Positions 23,271 to 32,200 of a stretch of 64,000 nucleotides of DNA are shown here, piece after piece; positions within the stretch are counted from its first letter, which is position 1; every line of letters begins with the position of its first letter. Under the pieces are notes generated by a model. It was not told the DNA's origin, searched no databases, and saw nothing but the letters and a program-made list of their open reading frames with translations. The translations under genes and the position numbers were made by a program. The stretch is from Saccharothrix australiensis (GTDB lineage: Bacteria > Actinomycetota > Actinomycetes > Mycobacteriales > Pseudonocardiaceae), in the NCBI RefSeq assembly GCF_003634935.1, contig NZ_RBXO01000001.1:4675501-4739500 (forward strand). The letters run 5' to 3'.

Positions 23271-26200
23271 CTCCACAGCGGACTTGGCGACGGGCTCCGT
23301 GGTCGTGGTCGAGCCGCTGAGCAGGCCGTGCAGGTGCTCGGCCAGCGCCGTCGGGTTCGGGTGGTCGAAGACCACGGTGGCGGGCAGCGCGAGACCGGTC
23401 GCCGAGGCGAGCCGGTTGCGCAGCTCGATCGCGGTCAACGAGTCGAAACCCGCGTCCCGGAAGGCTTTCGCCTCGTCCACGGTGTCGGTCGCCAACACCG
23501 CCGCCGCTGCCGCGCGGACGGTCCGCAGCAGCGAGGGCAGGTCGCGCCCGACCGCGTCGCCGCCGTCCCGCGACCGCGCCGGCACGAGGTCGCGCAGGAC
23601 GGCCGGCAGCGCCCCGGCCCGCGCCTGTGCCCGCAGCGCCGCCATCGCCGGCCGCAGGGGCACGAGGTCGGCGCGGTCGGCGGCGGTGACGCGGTCGAGC
23701 AGGCGCAGGCCCTGCTCGGCGGCCATCCGCGCCACGCCGAGGCGTTCCAGGCGCCCGGTGTCGACCGCGCCGAGCCGGCCGGTCATCCCGCCGGCCGGGG
23801 CCCAGTGCCCCCACGCCAGCGACACCGCCGGGAAGCCGGCCGCACGGCGTCGCACGGCCAGGGCGTCCAGGTACGCGTTGGCCGCGGCGTAGTTGGCCTG
23901 CCCCGCCGCGCCGAGCACTCCGGCCGCCGAGGAGAACAGCACGAACGCGTCCAGGTCGAGGTCCCGCGTCAGCTCGTCGAGGTGGGTGGCGGCGTCGACC
24001 TTGGGCCGGAACACCGCGTCGAACGCGGCGTCGTCGAGCGAGGCGACCGTGCCGTCCGCGGTGACGCCGGCCGTGTGCACGACCGCCGTGATCGGCGCGA
24101 CCCGCAGCAGGTCCCGCACCTGGTCGCGGTCGGCGACGTCGCAGGGCACCATCGTCACGGTCGCGCCGGCGGCGGTGAGGTCGGCGCGCAGCGCGGCGTC
24201 CTCGCCGCGCCGGGACGCGAGCACGACGTGACCCACCCCGTGCTCGACCACGAGGTGCCGCGCCACCAGCGCGCCGAGGGTGCCGGTGCCGCCGGTGATC
24301 AGCACCGTGGAACCCGGCCGCCACGGCGGGGTGCCGTCGACGACCACCTCGCGCAGCCGTGGCACCTGCACCTCGCCGCCGCGCAGGCGGAACTGGTCCT
24401 CGGTGGGAGCGGCCCGCCTCAGCGCGGACAGGCCGGCGTCGGGCGCTGTGTCGGGCGCTGTCTCGAACGCTGTGTCGGGCGCTGTGTCGAACACTGCGCC
24501 GGACTCTGTGTCGGACTCTGTGCCGGGCTCGACGTCGACGAGGACGAGGCGGTCCGGGTGTTCCGTCTGAGCGCTGCGCACCAGGCCCCACACGGCGGCG
24601 GCGACGGGATCGGTGTCCGCGCCTCGCGTGACGACCACGAGGCGAGCGTGTCGCGGGCCCGCCGCGCCGACGAAGTCCCGCACCTCGGCGAGCACCCCGG
24701 AGACGACCGCGCGGACGTCGCCGGTCGGCACCCGCAGCACCCGCCAGGCCGGGTCGCGCCCGTCGGCCGGCGGCCCGCCCACGGCGGCGCGGTCGACCGG
24801 CGGCCCGCTCGCGGGTCCACCCGCCGGCACCCAGTGCACCGCGTACACCGGCACGGTCGGGTGCTGCCCGCCCCGCACCGCGCCGACGCTCAGCACGGGC
24901 TGCCCGGCGTGGTCGGCCAGCGTGATCGACGCGCCGTCGGGCCCGGTGGTGACGGCGGCGCGCACGGCCGCCCCACCACCGGGGTGGACCTCGACCCGGT
25001 GCCACTCGGACGACCACGCGGCGGTGTCGGCCAGCCCGAGCACGGCGTCCAGCAGCGCCGGGTCGACCACCCGGCCGCCGGGGTCGCCGTCGGCCAGCTC
25101 CGCGAACACCCGGTCACCGCGACGCCAGGCCCGGAGCACACCGGCCGGGACGTCGTCCACCGGCTCGGCGTCGTCCGGCGGCCACGGCGTCAACGGCCTC
25201 TCCGGCTCGGACCGGTCGTCGGCGTCGGCGTCGGCGTCGGCCAGTGTCGCGGTCGCGTGCCGCGTCCACGTCGTGCCGCGCGAGTGGACGCGGACCGTGC
25301 GGCGCTCGGCGTCGACCGCGACCTGGACCTCGGCCGCGGCGGTCAGCGGCGACTCCACCACCAGCCGCTCCACCACCGGACGGCCGGCCCGGCGCGCGGC
25401 CTGCGCCACCAGTTCGACCAGGGTGCTGTCGGACGTCGGCCGGTCGGCGTCGGTCCTGCCGACGAGCACGACCTCGGCGGAGTCGGGCCGTTCCACGACG
25501 GTGTCGAGGACGGGGTGCGCGAGGCCCCGGTCGGCGCGGCGGCCGGTCAGCCAGTAGCGCCGCCGCTCGAACACCGTCTTCGGCACCGGCACCGCGGGTT
25601 TCGGCGGCAGCACGGCCCGCCAGTCGACGTCGTGCCCCCGGACGAACAGGGTCGCGGCGGCGGTGAGGGCCGTGCGCGCCTCGGGCCGGTCGCGCCGGGT
25701 GAGGGGCACGGCGACGACGTCGGGCAGCAGCCCGGCGAGCGTGCCGCCCGGCCCGACCTCCAGCACGGTCGACACCGGGCGCGCCCGGTCGCCGGTCAGC
25801 GCGGCCACCGCGTCCGCGAACCGCACCGTGCGCCGCACCTGGTCCACCCAGTAGCGCGGCGAGCGGGCCTCCTCGGCGGTGAGTTCCCGGCCGGTCACCG
25901 ACGACACCAGCGGGATCGTCGGCGCGCGGTACGCCAGCCCGGCCGCGACCGCGCCGAACCGGTCGAGCACCGGTTCCACCAGCGCCGAGTGGAAGGCGTG
26001 GCTGACGCGCAGTTCCCGGCCCGGCACGTCGAGCGCCCGCACGACCCGCGCGACCGCGTCCCGCTCGCCGGACAGCACCACCGAGTCCGGCCCGTTCACG
26101 GCGGCGATCGACACGCCGTGCGACACGGGCACGTCCTGTTCGCCGACGGGCACGGACACCATCACGCCGCCCGGCGGCAGCTCCTGCATCAGCCGGGCGC

Positions 26201-29200
26201 GGGCGGCGACCAGCCGGGCGGCGTCGGGCAGCGACCAGACGCCCGCGACCAGGGCGGCGGTCAGCTCGCCCAGGGAGTGGCCGGCCAGCACGCGCGGCCG
26301 GACCCCCCACGACACCACCAGTTCCGCCATCGCGACCTCGACGGCGAACAGCCCGGTCTGGGCGTACGCGGTGCCGTCGAGCAGCGCGCCGTCGCCGAAC
26401 ACCGCGTCCCGCACCGAGAAGTCCAGGTGCCGGTCCAACTCGGCGCACACCGCGTCGAACGCGGCCCGGAACACGGGGAACCGCTCGTGGAGTTCGCGCC
26501 CCATGCCGGCGTGCTGGGCGCCTTGGCCGGGGAAGACGAACCCGACACCGCCGTGCTCCGCCCTCCCGGTGACCACGTGGTCCCCGTCGAGGTCGCGCAG
26601 ACCGGCGACCGCCTCCACGCCGCTGCCGGCCAGGACGACCGCGCGGTGCTCCCACGTCGCCCGCGTGGCGACGACCGAACCCGCCACCGCGGCCAGGTCG
26701 GAGTCGGGGCGCTCCAGGTGCGTCGCGAGGGCGGCGGCCTGTGCCCGCAGGGCCGTCCCGGACCGGCCGGACACGACCACGGGGACGAGGTCCGTTCCGG
26801 GGACGGTCTGCGGCTCGGGCTCGGGCTCGGGCCGGGTCGGTGGTTGTTCCAGCACCACGTGCGCGTTGGTGCCGGACACGCCGAACGACGACACACCCGC
26901 CCGACGCGGACGCCCGCCCTCCTCCCACACCACCGGCTCGGTCAGGAGTTCGACCGCGCCGGACGACCAGTCCACCTTGTCCGACGGCCGATCGACGTGC
27001 AACGTCCGCGGCAACACACCATGCCGCAACGCCAACACCATCTTGATCACACCGACCACACCGGCCGCCGCCTGCGCGTGACCGATATTCGACTTCACCG
27101 AACCCAACCACAGTGGCCGATCCCGCTCCTGACCGTAAGTCGCCAGGATCGCCTGCGCCTCGATCGGGTCACCCAGCACCGTCCCGGTGCCGTGCGCCTC
27201 AACAGCGTCCACATCGGACGGACGTAGACCCGCGTTCGCCAGCGCCTGACGGATCACCTTCTCCTGCGCCGGACCGTTCGGAGCGGTCAACCCGTTCGAC
27301 GCACCGTCCTGGTTCACCGCCGAACCACGAACCACCGCAAGGACCTCACGACCCTCCCGCACCGCATCCGACAACCGTTGCAGCACGACCACACCGACAC
27401 CCTCGGACCACCCGGTGCCATCGGCGGACGCGGAGAACGACTTGCAGCGACCATCCGCTGCCAACCCGCGCTGCCGGGAGAACTCCACGAACACGTCCGG
27501 GCCGGCCATGACCGTCACGCCACCGGCGACCGCCATCGAGCACTCGCCCGACCTCAGCGACTGCGCCGCCAGGTGCAACGCGACCAACGACGAGGAGCAC
27601 GCCGTGTCCACCGTCACCGCCGGACCCTGCGCACCCAACACGTACGCCACCCGGCCGGACAGCACGGCGGGCAGACCGCCGGTGAGCAGGTAGCCCTCCG
27701 CGCCGCCGGGCGAGGTCGGGCTCGGGCCGTACGGTTGCGGCGTCGCGCCGATGAACACGCCGGTCCGGCTGTCCCGCAACGAGGTCGGGTCGATGCCGGC
27801 GTCCTCCACCGCCTCCCACGACGCCTCCAGCAACAACCGCTGCTGCGGGTCCATCGCCAACGCCTCGCGCCGCGAGATGCCGAAGAACCCCGCGTCGAAC
27901 GCCCCGGCGTCCTCCAGGAAACCGCCGCGCCGCGCGTAGGAGGTGCCCACGGAGTCCGGGTCCGGGTCGTACAGCGCCGCCAGGTCCCAGCCCCGGTCGG
28001 TCGGGAAGTCCGACACCGCGTCCACGCCGTCGGCGAGCAGCCGCCAGAACTCCTCCGGTGTCGTGACGCCGCCCGGCAGCCGCACCGCCGCGCCCACGAT
28101 CGCGATCGGGTCGTCGTCCGGCGTGGTCGCGGTGGCGGCGTGCTGTTCCGCGCCACCCGCCAGGCGGTCGCGGAGGTGCTCGGCGAGCCGGCGCGGGTTC
28201 GGGAAGTCGAACGCCACGGTCGGCGGCAGGGCCAGGCCCGTGGCGGCGTTGAGGCGGGTGCGGAGGTCGACGGAGGTCAGCGAGTCGAACCCGGCCTCGC
28301 GGAACGCCTGGTCGGGCGCGACGCCGTCGGGATCGCCGAGCACGGCCGCCGCGTGGGCGCGGACCAGGTCGAGGAGCCCCGCCAGGTCGGTGGACCCGAC
28401 GAGCCCGTCGACAGCGGCGAGCCCGACCGAACCCGCCCCACCGATCGGACCCGCCTCACCGGTCGGACCCGCCTCACCGGTCGGACCGGCACCGGCGGTC
28501 GGCACGTCGGCGGCGTCGGTCGACGGGACCGTGCCGCTCGGCGCGAGCCAGTACCGGCGGCGCTCGAACACGGACGTCGGCAGCGGGGTGGTCGGCGCGG
28601 CGGGCACCACCGTCGTCCAGTCGACCCGGCCACCGCGCACGAAGTGCTCGGCGAGCGAGCGCAGGAAGCGCGGCCACCCGCCGTCGTCGCGGCGCAGCGA
28701 GCCGCACACCGCCGCGCCGCCGACGGTGCCCACCACCGCGTCGGCCAGCACGGGGTGGGGGCTGACCTCCACGAACAGCCCGTGCCCATCGGCCGCGAGC
28801 GCGGTCACGGCGTCCGCGAACCGCACCCGGCCGCGCAGGTTGCGCTGCCAGTAGTCGACCGGCACCGGACCGCCGACCCACTCGGCGTCCACGGTGGACA
28901 TCCAAGGGATCTCCGGAGCGCTGGACCCGACCCCGGCCAACGACGTCAGCACCTGCTCGCGGATCGAGTCGACCTGGGCGCTGTGCGAGGCGTAGTCCAC
29001 CGGGATGCGCCGCACCCGCACGCCGCGCTCGCGGTAGTCGCGCTCCCACCCGTCGAGTTCACCGGGGGTGCCGGCCAGCACGACGGCACGGGGGCCGTTG
29101 ACGGCGGCGACCGCCACCCCGGCCGGCACCTCGTCGACGGGCACGGCCACCGACAGCAGGCCACCGCGCCCGGCGAGCCCGCTCGCGACCACCCGGCTGC

Positions 29201-32200
29201 GCACCGCGACGACCCGCGCCGCGTCCGCGAGCGACAGCGCGCCCGCGACGCACGCCGCCGCGATCTCGCCCTGCGAGTGGCCGACCACGGCGTCCGGGCG
29301 CACGCCGTGCGACTGCCACAGCGCCGCCAGCGACACCATCACGGCCCACGTCACCGGCTGCACGACGTCGACCCGGTCCAGCGACCCGCCCCCGAAGACC
29401 ACGTCCCGCAGCGAGAAGTCCACGTGGGGCCCCAGCGCCCGCTCGCACTCGGCCATGCGCGCCGCGAACACGGGCCGCGACTCCCACAGCTCGCGCCCCA
29501 TGCCGACCCACTGCGCGCCCTGCCCGGGGAACACGAAGACCGTCTTCGCCGCCGGGACGACTTGGCCGCTCACCGCGGTCGCGGCGCGCAACGAGGCCGC
29601 CGCCTGCGCCGCGTCGGCGGCGAGCGCCACCATCCGGTGCCCGCGCAGCGCCCGCGTGGTCAGCAGCGACCAGGCGACGGACCCGTGGTCGGCGCCCGTC
29701 GCGTCGAGGTGGTCGGCCAGCCGCACCGCCTGCTCGACCAGGGCGGCACGGCTGCGGGCCGACACGACCAGCGGCAGCGCGCCGTGCGGCGGCACGTCCA
29801 CCGCGCCGGGCGGCGGCACCGGGGCCGGGGGCGCCACCGGGGCGGATTCGACGATCACGTGGGCGTTGGTGCCCGACACGCCGAACGACGAGACACCCGC
29901 CCGCAGCGGGCGATCGCGCGGCCCCCACGGCTCCGCCGCCGTGAGCAGCCGGAGGTCGCCCGCGTCCCAGTCGACGCCTTCGGACGGCGCGTCGACGTGC
30001 AGCGTGCGCGGCAGGAGCCGGTGCCGCATCGCGAGCACCAGCTTGATCAGGCCCGCGCTGCCGGCGGCCGCCTGCGTGTGGCCGAGGTTCGACTTCACCG
30101 AGCCCAGGAACAGCGGCCGGTCCCGACCGGCGCCGTAGGCCGCGAGGAGCGCGTCGGCCTCGACGGGGTCGCCGAGCGCGGTACCGGTGCCGTGCGCCTC
30201 GACCGCGTCCACTTCGGACGGTTCCAGCCCGGCGTTGGCCAGCGCCTGCCGGATCACCCGCTCCTGCGCCAGGCCGTTCGGGGCGGTCAGGCCGTTGGAC
30301 GCCCCGTCCTGGTTGACCGCCGAGCCGCGCACCACGGCCAGGACCCGGCGGCCGCGGCGACGCGCGTCCGACATCCGCTCCAGCACCAGCACGCCGGCGC
30401 CCTCCGCCCAGCCCGTGCCGTCCGCGTCACGGGAGAAGGACCGGCAGCGGCCGTCCGCCGACAACCCGCCCTGCCGGGCGAACTCCAGGAAGATGCCGGG
30501 ACTGGCCAGCACCGTGACACCGCCGGCGATGGCGAGCGAGCACTCGCCCGACCGCAGCGACTGCGCCGCCAGGTGCAGCGCCACCAACGACGAGGAGCAC
30601 GCCGTGTCGACCGTCACCGCCGGGCCCTGCGCGCCCAGCACGTACGCCACCCGGCCGGAGGCGACGCTCGGCGCGACTCCGGTCAGCACGTACCCCCCGC
30701 TGTCGCCGCCGACCTCGTGCATCCGCGCGCCGTAGTCCTGCGCCATGAGGCCGAGGAACACGCCGGTGTCCGTGCCGCGCAACGAGGTCGGGTCGACACC
30801 GGCCCGTTCCAGCGCTTCCCACGAGGTCTCCAGGGCCAGGCGCTGCTGCGGGTCCATCGCCAGCGCCTCGCGCGGCGAGATGCCGAAGAACCCCGCGTCG
30901 AACCCGGCCGCGTCGGTGAGGAAACCGCCCCGGAACCCGGTTGCGGGCCACCCCCGGTCCGTCGGGGCCGCCGTGATCAGGTCCTCCTCGCCGACCAGCG
31001 CCGACCAGAAGGACTCGGGCGAGTCGATCCCGCCGGGGTAGCGGCAGCCGATGCCGACGATCACGACGGGGTCGTCGTCCTCGGCGGCGGCGCGGCGGGC
31101 GGGCGTCGCGCCGGTCGCGCCCCGCGCCAGGTGCTCGGCCAGCCGGGCCGGGGTGGGGTGGTTGAACAGCGTGGTGCTGGTCAGGCGCACGCCGACCGCC
31201 GAGTCCAGCCGGCCGGCCAGTTCGACCAGCATCGAGGAGTCGAAACCGAGGTCGCGGAACGGCGTCCCGAGGTCGATCCGGGCCGGGTCGCGCACACCGA
31301 GCACGGCCGCGACCTCGCGGCGCAGCGCGGCGTCCAGGTCGACGCCGGCCGCCACGCCACCCCGGTCACGCGGGTCGCCCGCGCCGACGCGTGGACCGCC
31401 CTGGTCCTCCCCCGCGCCGACCCGCACCTCGCCCGAGCCCCCGCCCGCGCCGACCCGCGCGTCGCCCTGCTCCCCGCCCGCGTCGCTCGGCGCGTCACCC
31501 TGGTCGGTCGCCCCGGCCCGCGCGTCGCCGACCCCGGCGGCGGCAGCGGCCGACGCGGCGTTCCCCGCCGCACCGGGCGCGGCGTCCCCGATCCAGTGCC
31601 GCTCGCGCTGGAACGGGTAGCCGGGCAGCGGCACCAGGTTCGCGTCCCGGAACCGCTCCTCCCACGCGACCGGCAGGCCGTGCGCGTGCAGTTCGCCCAG
31701 CGACAGCAGCACCCTCGACAGTCCGCCCTCGTCCCGCCGCAGCGTCGGCACGGTCACCACGGCGGTGTCGCGGGCGAGCGCGGTGTCCCGGATGCCGGCG
31801 AGCAGCAGCGGGTGCGGGCCCACCTCGACGAAGGCGGCGTGGCCGTCCGCGAGCAGCGCGCCGACCGCGCCGAGCAGGTCCACGGGCTCGCGCAGGTTCC
31901 GGTACCAGTACGCGGCGTCGAGCGGCACGTCCGACCGGCCGCCGGTCACCGTCGAGTGGAACGGCACCGCCGGCGTCCTCGGCCGCAGCCCGGCGAGCGC
32001 GGCCGTCAGCTCGTCCTCGACCCGCTCCACCTCGGCGGAGTGCGACGCGTAGTCGGCGGGCACCCGGCGCACCCGCGCCGACGGCCCGCAGTCCGCGACG
32101 AACTCGTCCAGCGCGCCCGACTCGCCGGAGACGACGACCGACTCCGGGCCCTGGACCACCGCGACGGACAGCCTGCCGCGCCAGCGGGCGACGCGGTGGC

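Larger units (their letters stand above)
23271..28118 (-). other. PKS module 2: KS-AT(malonyl)-DH(vestigial)-KR-ACP
   Basis: The KS has C2203. The AT has GHSLGE at S2644 and HAFHS (malonyl). A DH-like region (about 25560-24850) starts with HPVLDTVVERPDS and still has DPALLDAVL. It lacks the HxxxGxxxxP segment entirely (VGRTDADRPTSDSTLVEL joins the flanks) and also lacks the YGYGPAF segment present in module 3. The KR is intact (GGTGTLG; FSSAAGVLGAAGQANY; ACP serine S3589). The predicted result is a hydroxyl, not a double bond. Confidence 0.92.
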
